From: Castor canadensis
Taxonomy: Eukaryota > Chordata > Mammalia > Rodentia > Castoridae
Length of the DNA: 64,000 nt
Assembly: GCF_047511655.1 (NCBI RefSeq)
Contig: NC_133389.1
Span: forward strand, 128,037,973 to 128,101,972
Direction of reading: 5' to 3'
Shown: piece after piece, positions 36,090 through 48,489 of the stretch
Layout: every line of letters begins with the position of its first letter
How positions within the stretch are numbered: the stretch's first letter is position 1
Translations under genes and position numbers: made by a program
The notes under the pieces: generated by a model
Databases searched by the model: none
Seen by the model: only the letters and a program-made list of their open reading frames with translations
What the model was told of the DNA's origin: nothing

Positions 36090-39000
36090 TGGACCAGGAG
36101 CCTGCAAGCAGGGCTCTGGAAGGGCAGTGGGCTGCCAAGTGGGTTTCTATCCCTGGCTGTGCCTGAAATTTGACACTTTTCTGGAACTTTGTTTCCATGT
36201 CATTAAGGGGCAGGTAGGGGCTTCTTGGTGCAGTGAATTCTAAATGCCCCTTCAGCTTCTTCTTTCTCTTCATTGTTATGGCCTCTTTTTCAGAGCTCTG
36301 CTCCTCTTCCGACTTTGGGATCTCTTCTAGCAAGTGCACAGGAGAGTTCTAAAGGTATGTAAGAAGTTTTTTTTTAAGATCTTCTGTTTTTTTCTCTGAA
36401 GTGGAAAAGTTCCTTTGCGTCTCCCTAGCAGGTGTGAAAATAATGGTCAGTGCAGCCATTAGCTACTGCATACGCTCAGTGCTTTCTAGGACAGCGAAGG
36501 CTGACTCTTGCTTCAGGTTTAAAACTTCAAACATGGACCCAACTGCTGGTACTCAGTGAACTCTCCCAGGTTAGGCTCTGGCCACTGTCACAGTGGTTTT
36601 CTTACAGCATCCAGGTCAGAAACACTAGTAATTCTTCCTGTTTCTAAGAGGTCTCAGGCTTAATATGCCAAGGCTTCCTTTCTCTGGCTCAACATTCAGG
36701 GGACAGAAGTGACAAATTTGGCATGGTTAGCCTTTGCAGTTCTGATATTTAAGAGTAGCTATTTCTACATGTGAAGCAAATATGGTTGTAAGTATAGATG
36801 GGTTTACATTAAGAAAAAACCCTTATGATTCCAGAACAGATGTATGCAAGCATACTCATATTCTGCCCCCCGCCTCGCCCCACCGAAGGTTCTATGACAA
36901 ATTTGTTGTTGAGTTATTGTCATCATAGCCACATAAGGAACAGCAAGGAAAATTGATAGTCCGACATATATTACTGTGATGTTCCCGTGTTATTCAGAGT
37001 GATTATACTGATTCTAGAGGTATATCAAATTGACTTCCAACTTGACTCTTACCCACTCCTGTGCCCCCTTCATGACCTCCACAGTGATGGAGTCTGCCTG
37101 CTAGCTTCACGTGGGCTCAGCATGCAGAGAAGAGTATGACAGGGAGATAATAACAAAGGTTTGTAACACTTGCAATTATGCATTTGAATTTTGCTGACAT
37201 AATAGCAATTGGCAGTTCCGGCTTGAAAGAAAATGACCTAATAGGCTGTTCTGTGGTTTACATAGATTCTGAGGATTTCCTTGTAAAATTATGCCTTGTA
37301 AAAACATGCCCACATTATTTAGAAAATGACTGATTTCTCAGCAGAATAAACTTAAGTTAGATCATTTTGGTGGCTATTATGTATACATTAATAAAACAAG
37401 TTATAGGAATTTTGAATTTGCCCTGTATTTTTCATTAGTCTGATTTTCAAAGACAAAAGACTTTGCTTAAAAAAAAAAACTCTAGATCTATCTTACCCTC
37501 ACAGTTAGCTATTTTTCTTCACAAATAGGGTATTAGTACTTTTTAGTTAATATTTTAAAACACTGGAAATAGTGCCTATTACATGTTAAGTGTTAAATAA
37601 AAATAAATAAATATAAAAATTAAATTAATTAAAATAATTTATTTATAACACTTAAGGGAAAATTCAGAGAATTTTGACATTATCAGTAGCTTACCTATGA
37701 CAGAGATTTTAAGATTTTCCATAAATAGGTAAGATTTAAACCAGTTGATAGAAATAAAAACTGATGTTTCAAAACAAATAAACCTATTTTATACAAATTA
37801 TCATTAATACTTATGGCAGAAAATGTATGTGAATACAAATTAAAATGAAATTCCACTACCAAGAGATAATCACTTTAATATTTTGTTATACTTTTTCTTG
37901 GAATTTTTTTCTCTGTGTTTTGTGTGTGTGCATGTATTTATTCTATATGAATATTTAAAATGTACATGTATGCATATTAAATTACATGTTTAAAGATATA
38001 CATATTTTTAATATATTTTTAGTAGGATCTGGTTTTCTCATTCATTCAACAAATCTTTGCAAAGCTGAAGGCCTGAGCTCTGTGTTCTACACCTATTATT
38101 TTGTTTGCTTCTTCTATCGCCTAGGAGGCAATAGTATTATGACCACCATGTAGAGGAGGCGCTAAGGATGGCATAGAACTTATCAAGGCTGCCAGCTGAT
38201 GTCTCACCTGGAATTGGAATTCGTGGTGCTTTGAATCACTGGGCTCACATGCTCGACATTTCTGGGGACTAGGATAGTAATTTATTACATTTATAGTATT
38301 TAGGGCAACATCTTCACAAAAAAGTATGTAAATCAGTCATCATGAGCCACAAACTATATTCAACCCATTTTTCATTATTTTGGTACCTAGGTTCAACTTG
38401 CCAGCTGGATGTCCACAACATGAATATTGAAAGATCTGGGTTTGTGCTCTCTCCTGTTTTCCCCAACTGCATGACCTAACACAAAGCATTGTACCCCTGT
38501 TGGTCTCCCTTCTATCAGCTACACCATGGGATGCGGAGGGAATTGGGCCATGAGTTATTTCTTCACCTACGATGTATTAAGCATGTTTGAAAAAGACAAG
38601 TTAGACACTGAACTAACGAGAAGATATAACCCTTCTCCTTAAGGAGCCTCCTGGCAGTAGAATAAACACCACTGGGATCCAGGGTACTGTGTGTTTTGAC
38701 AAAGGTGTGAGCGCACTGTTGATGGAGCTTGGAGGAAGAGAGGGGCTTCCTTTCAGCACACTCTGAGGTGATGGGCTTTTGTACAGAGTCCCCTTAAACG
38801 CTTCTTCAGAGAAACAGCACTGACAGTATTGTGTTAGTCATTCAGCTTATTTCAGAGGGTGGCATAAAAGCTTTGAGTATTTTTAAGTTAGTTTATTATA
38901 AATTAAGAAGCCATTTGGGTCTTTCAGAATTGAAAATCTGTTTCTTTTCATTCCATTGAAAATAAAAGCCAAGTATATAAAGATTGAACTTGCTTCGTAT

Positions 39001-39165
39001 AAAAAAATGGGTATTTGTGGTTGTTCTTTGTAAGTAATGCTGGAAAATCTTTAAATTGTTGGGAATAAAATCCACATCTTTCAAATTTTTAGTAAAATAT
39101 TTGTAAAGGGTCAAATCTTACTTTATTAAGGAGAATGTTAGCAAGATACAGCGAAACACTGAAAA
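36090..39165. other. Largely unassigned AT-rich DNA
   Basis: Weak MIR-like pieces at 36090-36220 (sense) and 38090-38230 (antisense). No gene: the 110-residue minus frame at 36007-36339 runs across repeat sequence. Local AT-rich stretch at 37590-37640. No SINE insertion. Confidence 0.4.
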
Positions 39166-39169
39166 CTGT

Positions 39170-39580
39170 TAAATGATACAGGGTAGGAGGAAAAGGGTAA
39201 GGAAGAGTAAAAGGAGTTTAGACTGATTAAAGTGCAATATATTTACAGGTAAAATACCAAGGCAAAACCCTACTGAACAATGAACAGACACTTAAACAAG
39301 AACAGCAGGAATGCAAAACAGGTCATGTTAAGGGGAGGGGATGAGTGGGAGGGGGTGAATAAATGAAGAGGGTGAAGATGGTGGATGTATTTTCTACACA
39401 TGTAAGAATATGGAACATTGAAACCTGTTGAAGCTATTTTGAGCCCTTTGAGAGGAAGGAAGGGAAGGAGGGAGAGTGGAGGGGATGAACCAAGCTGGGG
39501 TAGTTGTATGCATATATGGAAATGTCACAACAAAACCCCCTGTACAACTATTATATGCTAATAAAAACATTTTAAAAAAG
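39170..39580 (+). mobile_element. Rodent L1 3' UTR (5'-truncated copy)
   Basis: Sense L1 3' end: purine-rich block 39440-39485 ('agaggaaggaagggaaggag', 'ggagagtggaggggatgaac'), then 'caaccccctgtacaactatt'-like terminus, 'atatgctaataaaaacattt' with AATAAA, and an A-rich tail. It belongs to a different L1 3' UTR type from the copy at 55789-56813. The frame at 39394-39681 is antisense to it. Confidence 0.8.
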
Positions 39581-39584
39581 AATT

Positions 39585-42240
39585 TCACACTAAATAATTT
39601 TATTGCTTTTGTTTTACCTACATGCTTCTTCATCCTACAAAGAGATAATATGTAACCTTGCTTTTTGTCAAATAAAATCATAAACCCTTTGCATTGGTCT
39701 AGGAAATAAAAATTTGCTTACAAGTTTACTAAATATTGCTAAATATCCATAGTTTATAGAGAGAGACATTTCACATCACAAAACTTTCCAAGTATAAGTT
39801 TCAGAACACTTTTTGATGAACAAGGTAACTGAATCCTCATTCATTTATTTAATGCAGAATTTAGTGTTCCCACTCAATTTAAATATGAGGGGTTAGATCT
39901 GTAGAAGGAAGAAGAAGAAGAAAATGGGGAGGTCCATAGACTGAATTCACTTTTCCTTCTGGATGCTTTTCCTTATAGGGTGTCCAAAGTTCCCAGTGAT
40001 GGCACTGCCTTGGTGATCAAAGATGTGCCTTTATCTGCAAATTAAGTAAAATTCAGACAGGACCCTAGTCTCTTAGGACTTGTTCTGTGACTCTTTCCAT
40101 TTACTACCTTGTAGGGACTAGTGATTTTTTTGGGGGGAGGGACTAGAGGAGGAGAAGGTCCAAAATAGATTCTACTTAGATCCTTATGGCTCAACAAAGG
40201 ATAGGGAAGAAAATTGTGTCATTACTTATTCACAATGTCTGCTAGTAGCTCAACTACCATGTATATTTAGCCAGAAAACCAAAAGTTCACAGTCAATGTT
40301 AACTAATGTTAAAGTCAAATGGCATATAAATTTTGATTTTTATAAAATGCAAGAGAAAAGGGACAAAATCATGAACTCAGATTTTAATTTAGACCTAAAC
40401 TTCACAGGTGCCCTTTGAAAACTGAATTTGCACAGATCACTTCTCATCCTTTAGATTTAATCCTGAGATGCAAAGTCCTCAAGGGAATTTTGTGTGTAAT
40501 ATAACTTTCTGCTTCTATCTTGCAGAACAGTAACAATATTTTGTGATTACACAGAGAAGGGAAGCATTAAGTTGTTCTTTGAGTGCCTTTTTCTCTGGGT
40601 GGCTGCATGAGTTTTGGATTCTGATTATACATGGAGGTCACAGAGAGTTCCACAATAGCAGATAGCACATATAGAGATAAGAGAAGCCACTCACCTCCTC
40701 TTTTGACAAGAATATTATGTGTTGAAACTATTTTCTAGGTATTTTTAAAGACACAGCAAGCCTTTTCAATGTTGTATGTTTGAATCTGGAGATTTACCTC
40801 AGGGTTATGCAAAGAAGATGGCAACTCCATGCTAGACTGCCTTGTGACTCTCAGCTCCCTGATTTTATTGCTGAGTCTGCCTCTTAATTTTCCCCAGCGG
40901 GGTCACCATTACTCAGGGGAGACTTTCTTGGCTAATGTCAGTCAGGATGCTGTTGTTTCTGAACAATTAAAACACAATCCACATCTTCTTCAATCGACAA
41001 ACCTCAATGATTACAATGCAAGGCCTTCCAATATTTTAAAACCAGAATGGCTCTGAGCTGCTGGGTACCAGAAAGCTAATAGGAGATGTGTGGATGGACC
41101 ACCTGACACAGGCCCTGGCAATAAAAGGAGAACTAAAGGGGGTGAGATAGGTGGAGATAAAGGTGAAAGCATTTTTATTACTCAGCAATCCATCATTTTA
41201 AGGAGGGGAGAGTCCCAAAGAACAATGGAACCATGCAGATACACTGAGTTTGGCTGAAGAGACAAATGTGACTCCAGAATGGTGCTGTCACATGACAACA
41301 TCTATTTTTTGAACCCCACACAGAGCCTGGTACCAGGCATTATGCCAGGGCTTAAATTATACAGACACTCCAATTCACATCCTTCCTAACTGTAGCTGAA
41401 ATAGAAGAGAAGTAGGGAGAAGTTTGCTTCCTCCCTTTCCTTAAAGTTCACACTGTGGCTAACTACATCTCCTCCTGAAATGCTTTTCTGATTCTGGACT
41501 GTCCCGTCAAGGAAAGAGGACTCTCTCCTGATTACCACATTAACACAGTTTCACAAACTGCAATTATGACACAGGGTGAAACAAAGACAAAATAACACTT
41601 TGCTTATGTTGAGACAAGTGGTCCAAGTTTCTTCAGGCACCTGGCCTTCCCTTGGCCTTTTCTCTTTCTCACCTGGCTGATCCCATTACCTTCATTCTTA
41701 TTGGAATAACCACTTCTCTCTCTGTCCTAGGACTTTGCTTCCTTCTCTCCATAGGAACAGAGCCACTGACAAAAAGGAGGGTAGAGACCAGAAAATAGCA
41801 GCCATTTCTCAGTGTGGATCCTGATTGGGCTGTTCAAGCTATTGCTTAGAAACTCCCTACCAGCTGTCCCAACCTAACACTGCCTCACCCCCAACCAACA
41901 CCCTCTGTGCCTCCCTGCCCATTAACCAGAAGCTCTTTCTGGGTAACTTGTTCTTTCTTCAGAATGCTATGCACATTGCTCACTTTTACTCCTGCCTTAA
42001 TTTAAGCAAATCCATGCCTGAGTTGGGGCACAGAGGCTTGGATGCTGGTGTAGAAAGATGCAAAGAAGCAGAGATACTGCCATGGAGGAGGAGGTGGGTG
42101 AACAGGTCCAGCACAGGAAGAAATCAAGGGCCATTGGGACACCACTCTCCTGTCCTAGGCATGCTTGCCACAACTTTTGGTGTACTTTGGATCCCACCTC
42201 CCAACTGTTGGGAGCTGGCTATAGTGTGATGTTATTATAC
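39585..42240. other. Unassigned single-copy-like DNA
   Basis: No repeat family recognised. It contains the longest non-L1 open frame of the window (134 residues, 41825-42229, plus), which ends against the LTR at 42241. It lacks any recognisable domain, signal or low-complexity pattern of a known protein, and I do not call it a gene. Confidence 0.4.
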
Positions 42241-42643
42241 TGCTAGCCACTGAATTGTGTGTTCTCTCCAAATTCTTATGTTAACCCCAGTGCCTCAGAA
42301 TGTGTATAGGGAGGGAGGGCCTCTAAAGGGGTGAATAAATTAAAATAAGGCCATTAGGGTTGACCTCAATCTAGTTTGACTGGTGTCCTTAAAAGAACAG
42401 GTGGTAGACACACACACAGAGACACTAGGAATGGGTGCTCAAAAAGGAGAGACCCTGCAAGGACATGGCTTGAAGGTGGACACCTGTAAATTGAGGAGAG
42501 AGGCCTCTGGTGCAACCAACACTTCCAGCACTTTAATCTTGATCTTAGACTTCCAGGCTCCAGAACTATAGGAAAATCTGTTCTATTGTTTAACACATCC
42601 AGTCTGTTACATTTTGTTATGACAGCTCCAGCTAGCTAATACA
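42241..42643 (+). mobile_element. MaLR solo LTR (MLT1-like)
   Basis: Solo LTR of the non-autonomous MaLR/ERVL group, about 403 bp. It starts 'tgctagccactgaattgtgt' and shows 'gcctcagaatgtgtataggg', 'ttaaaataaggccattaggg', 'tgactggtgtccttaaaaga', 'ccttcaatcttgatcttaga'-like block and 'cttccaggctccagaactat', ending 'cagctagctaataca'. No internal retroviral sequence is present. The frames at 42366-42596 (minus) and 42383-42571 (plus) lie inside it and are not genes. Confidence 0.85.
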
Positions 42644-42714
42644 CATGTGATGGAGCCTTGGATAGCAAAGGGCTGTCATGTCTCTGAAGTTTTTATTGAG
42701 TCCACCCAGTATCA

Positions 42715-42800
42715 CAGAGTCCCTACTTCCTGAGTGCTTATCACATGCTAGCTCTGTACCAAGTACCTTCCTGGCATTATCTTTTTTAACTTGTAAGCTG
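42715..42800 (-). mobile_element. MIR SINE fragment
   Basis: 'cctgagtgcttatcacatgc' then 'tctgtaccaagtaccttcct' matches the 3' part of MIR in antisense. Confidence 0.55.
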
Positions 42801-42804
42801 AATA

Positions 42805-44545
42805 TTCTGAAACCCTTTGAAAGTCAGACATCTAAGAACTCAGTATTATAAAATTGAGAAAATTCGCAGAAAAATTGGAAGTAATTTTCTTTATTATATA
42901 ATTTGTTTTATGCTATTATGTTTTAAAATAGTACTAGTTTAAGAACTGATAGCAGTTTAATTTACCATAATCATTAAATCAACTAATGTCTAATAGTGGC
43001 TGATAGACCAGGGAAGCTATATCTTTCAATGCCATTTGGGGAAAAAAAATCTCAGTAGAAAATTTATCTGTAAATGAGAATTAATTGCTATAAATTACTT
43101 GGAAAGAAGAAAGTGTCAAGTTGATATAGCAAATATTATTGACCAGTGGATTTACAACTATATAATAATTTGGTACATGGTTTATTTTTTAAAGACCTAG
43201 TACATTTCTTGTTCTTTTCTCCCATTATATGTTCATGATGTTTCAATAATCAAGCCAAAAAAAAGTATGCCCCACCTCAGTCTTTGTCTAATTAAAAACT
43301 TTTTATGCATAGCAATTTATTACCATTTTGCATTATCACCAGAGCTCATTTCTCATGGAAAAAATTAGCATCAGTTTAAAAGAATATTTCTTTAATCACC
43401 AATCTGATTGTCACCAGTACCATTTTGTAGATAGTTTTTAGCTGACTAACAAATCTTTTATTTTATTGGCTGTCTCATTTTGCTCTCTTGCATATTTCAC
43501 ATTTATGGTCTATTCAGACATTCTCCTGTTTTGTTAAGTAGGAATCTGTGTGGTCTTTGATGTAAGACATAATTTACTTGACAAGGAAATATGAGTCGGT
43601 GCCCTGAATCCACATTTAACTGATGGATTGAGAAATTTTAAAATTGCAACAAGATAGACTCTCCCTCAAATTGCTACACTACTTGCATTTTGCTAATCTA
43701 TTTGGTAGTGAATTTACATATCTCTGTCTACATATGAATATAGAGATTCATACAGCCACGCAATGTGCAGTTTTTCTATTTTATTAAGAGAAAAAGAAGT
43801 TTTGCTTTATGAATTATTGATGGTTCCTCTGGAAAAAAATTTGCAGAATCTTCTTTTCCTGAAATTAGAGTTGAGATATTTATTTTATCTTATCTTTATA
43901 TAGATACTTATGACTTTATAAAGTGGGTTAAAATGTCTTCAATCTAAGCTGCTGTCTCCTCAGTCTAGCAAGGCAAGTTCTGTTAGCATTTCAAGATTTG
44001 TATATTTTGTAACCTTCTCTCATGTCTATGTTCTGGTAATTGGAAACTTATTTGAAGCTCATTCCCTCTGCTCAAGCTGCTTGTTAATTAACCTTTGCAA
44101 AATGAAAGTTTTTAAACATACGACTTTCATATTTCAATCAGGTACATTTTCAATCATCTCAAAATGTAGAAAATGAATAACACTCAGGGGTCCGCAATAC
44201 TTTTTACATATCGTTTAAGATTTGCAACATCTCTTTGATGTTCAACTAGGACTGTCATTTATATGCAATGGGTGAGATTAAGTGCTCAAAATTACTTGTG
44301 CTAGGCATGTTTTCTAGGTATGAACAAAATACTAAGCACTTTTCATGAAGATGCACTATTTCCATGTCTTTAGCATGTCTGTGACATACTAGGCCATACT
44401 AAGTAATACAGAAGAAGCAAGGGGTCCTACTGTGATATTTGAAAACTATATTTTGATGAATAAGGTGGAGTTGTTGCCCATTCTGAACTGTTAACTATAT
44501 GGGGGGAGGGTGGGGAGAGATAACAACTTCTAAGAATAGTAGGAG
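42805..44545. other. AT-rich unassigned DNA
   Basis: No repeat or gene firmly recognised. 44050-44170 contains TTAATTAA and several ATTA-type cores and could be regulatory, but this is weak. Confidence 0.35.
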
Positions 44546-44547
44546 TC

Positions 44548-44740
44548 CCAGGTGCTGGTGACTCACGCCTATAATCCTAGCTACTCAGGAGGCAGAGATC
44601 AGGAGGATTGCAGTTTGAAGCCAGCCCAGGCAAATAGTTCTCGAGCCATATCTCAAAAAAACCCATCACATAAAAAGGCTGGTGGGTGGCTCAAGGTAAA
44701 GGCCCTGAGTTCAAGCTCTAGTACTGCAAAAAAAAAAGTA
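44548..44740 (+). mobile_element. Composite SINE, 7SL type A + deleted ID
   Basis: The best sense-strand copy of this family: 'ggtgctggtgactcacgcct', 'taatcctagctactcaggag', 'ttgaagccagcccaggcaaa', then a deleted ID ('ggtggctcaaggtaaaggcc' running straight into 'ctgagttcaagctctagtac') and poly(A). The segment between the tRNA A- and B-box regions is missing. The 63-residue frame 44552-44743 lies within it. Confidence 0.92.
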
Positions 44741-45439
44741 TAAGTGAAAAACAGGAAAAAAGCCAGCGCTAAAGGTTAAAAAGGACAGGGAAAATGCAGC
44801 CATTGGTAGGCTGAAAATATCTAGCAAGCCTGCTGGTTTTGGAGAGGTTGAGGCTATAGTGTCCTAGTACAGTAGTGAAGTAGAGGGGAAGGGGCTGGTC
44901 ACCCCACCCAGACATGTTTATTAGAGCCTATGAACTGAAAACCCTCTTTCTTCTTTGGTGCTTATTTGAATTCGATTTCATACTCTGGTGGGGAAGAGTA
45001 CATTTCACCACGGACAGCACAATTTTCATACTCAGCCTTGACAGAGACAATGGTAAAATTATGAACTTCACTTCATGCTTTGCAGAACTAGTGTTATTTG
45101 CCTGCCTTCTGGCCTTTTCAGTCTCAGATTCCTTTATAAACAAATGTTTGGACTGTGCTCTCCTCCACCTACAAAACCAACTCTATAATATTTGAACCTC
45201 TTTTAGTAACCACCCTTCCCCTTTGGGTAAGTCTCCAAACTTTGCCTAATCTTTCTGCCTTGGAGCTGATTTACTCCTCCACCTGGAAGGAGACAAGTGA
45301 TGCAGCACACACAGGAGGCTGCTCTTGTCTTTCCACGGTTTTCTTTTCTCTCTCTCATTCGTCATTGAATGCAGGTGGGATTAAAATCCAATGGTCATAT
45401 CTTACCTTGGCAATATGTGAAGTAAATGGGGTCTTTAAA

Positions 45440-45760
45440 GTCACATGAAATTAGATTTGACTAAATCCTACCACTTACTGTGTGACTTTGGGCAGGTTCG
45501 AGTCCCCTCATTAAGTCTCAACTTTCCCATCTATAAAACCTACCTGCTGCTGGGTGTGGTGGTACGGACCTGTAATCCCAATACCCAGGAGTCTGAATCA
45601 GGTAGATTGTGAGTTCAAGGCCAAGCTAGGCTACATTATGAGACCCTGTCTCAAAAACAACCCCCTCAAACTACCTGCAGAATTATGCAAACAGAAATAT
45701 AATATTTAGCATAAGCCGACACAAAGTAGAAGCTCAAGAAGTGCTATTTTTCTTAAAAGC
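45440..45760 (+). mobile_element. MIR SINE split by a B1 insertion
   Basis: Sense MIR: 'accacttactgtgtgacttt', 'gggcaggttcgagtcccctc', 'actttcccatctataaaacc', then interrupted at 45548 by B1, resuming with 'ctacctgcagaattatgcaa', 'atttagcataagccgacaca' and 'agtagaagctcaagaagtgc'. Confidence 0.82.
45548..45667 (+). mobile_element. B1-type 7SL monomer SINE nested in MIR
   Basis: 'ctgggtgtggtggtacggac', 'ctgtaatcccaatacccagg', 'gtgagttcaaggccaagcta', 'gagaccctgtctcaaaaaca'. The flanking target duplication AAACCTACCTGC (45536-45547) / AAACTACCTGC (45668-45678) has one base missing on the right and proves insertion into the older MIR. Confidence 0.92.
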
Positions 45761-45990
45761 AGTATAGAATAGAAGTTGGGGGCATAGACTCTGAAACTAG
45801 ATGGCCTGGGTTCATAGTTCAGCTCCACCAGCTGTGTGACATGGGTGAGCTACCTAACCTCTTGGGGTGATGATAATTTACTTTCTACAGGTTGTGTGAG
45901 GAGTAAATGAGTTAATATCTGTAAGGGACTTTTAATAGTGCCTGGCATCTGTTAAGCATTATTTAAGTATGACGTATTATTGTTTCCCTC
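45760..45990 (+). mobile_element. MIR SINE, nearly full length
   Basis: A textbook-order MIR: 'gcagtatagaatagaagttg', 'gatggcctgggttcatagtt', 'cagctgtgtgacatgggtga', 'ctacctaacctcttgg', 'gtgtgaggagtaaatgagtt', 'gtgcctggcatctgttaagc', 'attatttaag'. It lies directly downstream of another MIR in the same orientation. Confidence 0.9.
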
Positions 45991-46371
45991 TTCTCAAGAT
46001 ATGACCCTGATCTCATGGGTGTAATCATTGTTTCCCAATGACTTGAAGCAAAGTTAAGCTGGAGACTTCTTGGTGAAATATAGCCTTCCTTGGCTGATTT
46101 TCCAAGCCACACTCTGACGACAGCACATTAACTTTTCTTGAGAGGAGGAAAACATGAAAAGCATGTTTTATCTGCCAAGCTAGGAATTAGAGAGATAGTG
46201 GTGTAGGGGAGAAAAGGTATTACTTTTTCCTTACTCATCACCAGGTTCATCCTGAGACTCATATGATGAAAGACAGGTTAACAAGAGAAAAGCATAAACA
46301 TTTATTTAATGTAAGTTTTACACAACACGAGAACCTTTAGGAATGAAGCGCCAAAGAAGCAGAGAACTCGT

Positions 46372-46573
46372 GTACTTATTTTTATTTTTTGCAGTACTGG
46401 GGTTTGAACTCAGGGCCTATACCTTCAGCCACTCCACTAGTCCTTTTTTGTGAAGGGATTTTTTTGAGATAGGGTCTCATGAACTATTTGCCCAGTCTGG
46501 GTTTGAACCATGATCCCACTGATCTCTGCCTCCTGAGTAGTTAGGATTACAGGCGTGAGCCCTCAGCACCTGT
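46372..46573 (-). mobile_element. Composite SINE, 7SL type A + deleted ID
   Basis: 'gcagtactggggtttgaact', 'cagggcctataccttcagcc' (deleted ID), then 7SL type A ('gagatagggtctcatgaact', 'gcccagtctgggtttgaacc') ending in 'attacaggcgtgagccctc'. The 125-residue minus frame 46477-46854 begins outside and runs into it, so its C-terminal part is SINE. Confidence 0.92.
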
Positions 46574-46574
46574 T

Positions 46575-47640
46575 GTATTTTAAGCTGAAGAAGAAGTGGA
46601 CAGCAAGAGTAAGTGTGATTGGACAGGAGGGTGTGACCTAATGGCAAGAGCTGGGGAAACTCAGCAAGGGCTGTTTGCTCAGCTTCTTCTTTGTGTACAG
46701 TGTCTTTACAGATAGAGACATTCCTTTTCTCTGTGCATAGGGAGGATGACTCTGAAATGTCTGATCTCAGGTGATCATAGAATCCTTTTGTGGCCTGCTG
46801 CAGGGGGGAAGGGCAGAGAGACCTTCTTGCTTCTGCTGTTTTCTCAAATGTCAAGGTACCGTGTTTTGGAGCTGTGTACCTTGAACACCATCAGTAGCCT
46901 TTGTTAGGACACTGGATTCATTGGCTAAAGTTCACAATTATTTTTACTCATATGGGAATCTAGGAAAGCACTCTGAGATTAAGGAAAGCAAAGCCTCAAG
47001 AGTGAATATCTGACTACTGATTCTGCATCAACTAACACTCAAAAATATGAGATGAGAACTTGCCAATTATTTGAGCAGTGAAGTAAACAATAGGCAGTCT
47101 GGTTTGTTCATGTGGTCTGGAATTGAGAGTCAAATGAGATCCTAGTGGAAACTCAGGTGAGAAAGAAATTCAAGATTAACTTTTTTTTTGTACAAATCAA
47201 AAAGAGGCCATTTCAAAATGTAACGGGTGCAAGTATTCAGCTTGAAAAGAATGAGACTAAGCTATGAGAATTCACCAGTCAACTTCTGGGGTGGGTGATA
47301 CACAAATTACACAGACCCTCATGAACACAAATTAAAGATAAAGCAATGATAATGTATACAACACAGAGCCTGGGAATTCTAACTAGTTATTCTCATTGTA
47401 TCTTGCCTGAGTAACAGTGTGATTAAAGCAATTGATTTTTTCCTTATCATTTCATCTTTTTATCCTTCATCAGTAACCTCTTATAATCTTTATTCATTGC
47501 TACAAACAAAGGCATTGTCTCGACTTCATAAAGCCAGTAACTTTCTTTCCCGTGGTTTTACTTTAGAGCTGGTTCTGGCCCATGATGAATTGCTGAATGG
47601 TTGATTTCCTCACATTTGTTTCTGCTAACCTCTCTTGACA
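46575..47640. other. Unassigned DNA
   Basis: No repeat family or gene recognised. Confidence 0.4.
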
Positions 47641-48039
47641 GCTTCTGGATTGCTCTACCTAGTAATTTGCTCCATAATAATGGCTACTGTGAGATGTCGC
47701 CTATTTCCTTTATTTTTAACAAGGATTCTTAACACCCTCTGTAGGTGAGAATATGCAATTACAGATATTCAGTGTTCCCCAGGGGATGGCCGCTTACAGA
47801 TGCCACCAGGATTTTTGTAATTCAACTGTTAAATATAATGAAAACAAAGAATCAGATTCTCCAAACATCCAGTTCAAATAAAATTTTAATTAAAAGTTAT
47901 GAAGGCATTTTATTGATTAACACTCTTAGTAATTAAAGAGTGTGGTTGACATTTTTTTCTAGCTGAATTTGTTCTTCCTTTGAGATCTCTAATTGTTGTA
48001 TGGTTTTACATTTATTGATAACTCTGTTTGATGAATGCA

Positions 48040-48485
48040 GATGCCACCTTTTATGGCCGTCGTTGACAGAGTAATCATATTGTGAGAAACACCAGGCTTA
48101 TGTAGTAACAGCTGTTGCCGTTCTCCACGCTGACATCCGTCGGGGAAATGTGTTTGCTGCTATCATGGGTACAGGATAAGTGGAAGGTGCAATAAAGCAG
48201 GAGCTAACATTTTGAATATCCTAACAACTCTGGGCACTTTATTGCATATTACAAGCACTTTGATCTCTGTCCAGTACTTAGGTCTTAATTATCAGACTAA
48301 TTGCACAGACTATGTTCATTTTCAGTGGTAATCCTTTTGTGATTAGCTTCTGTGTTCAATAACTGACTTATCCTTTAATTAAAAGGACTATTAACCTTAA
48401 GGCTGCTGCTGTGTCTTGGGATTAACCCATCCAGAGTTAATGTTTAATATCATTGTAAAAGCTTTTGCTGAAAGGTATAGCATAA
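48040..48485. promoter_or_regulatory. Candidate conserved regulatory block
   Basis: No transposon is recognisable from about 46.6 to 49.6 kb, and this part keeps clustered CpGs ('ggccgtcgttgac', 'gttgccgttctccacgctg', 'catccgtcggg') together with homeodomain-like cores ('ttaattatcagactaattgc', 'cctttaattaaaaggac', 'gggattaaccc'). This pattern is typical of conserved non-coding developmental enhancers, but function is inference only. Confidence 0.35.
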
Positions 48486-48489
48486 AAAT

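Noticed and set aside
36007..36339. 110-residue minus-strand frame with a Lys/Glu-rich start
   Set aside because: Runs through the tail of a SINE, an L2 remnant and a MIR-like piece.
41825..42229. 134-residue plus-strand open frame, the longest outside L1
   Set aside because: No recognisable domain, repeat, signal or codon bias, no splice or promoter context, and it ends against an LTR; a frame of this length is expected by chance in 64 kb.
44185..44330. Possible second hAT-Charlie end ('caggggtccgcaatac')
   Set aside because: Only one end resembles the terminal repeat, and no matching opposite end was found.
46477..46854. 125-residue minus-strand open frame
   Set aside because: Its C-terminal part is translated SINE sequence (7SL module), and the upstream part has no recognisable family.
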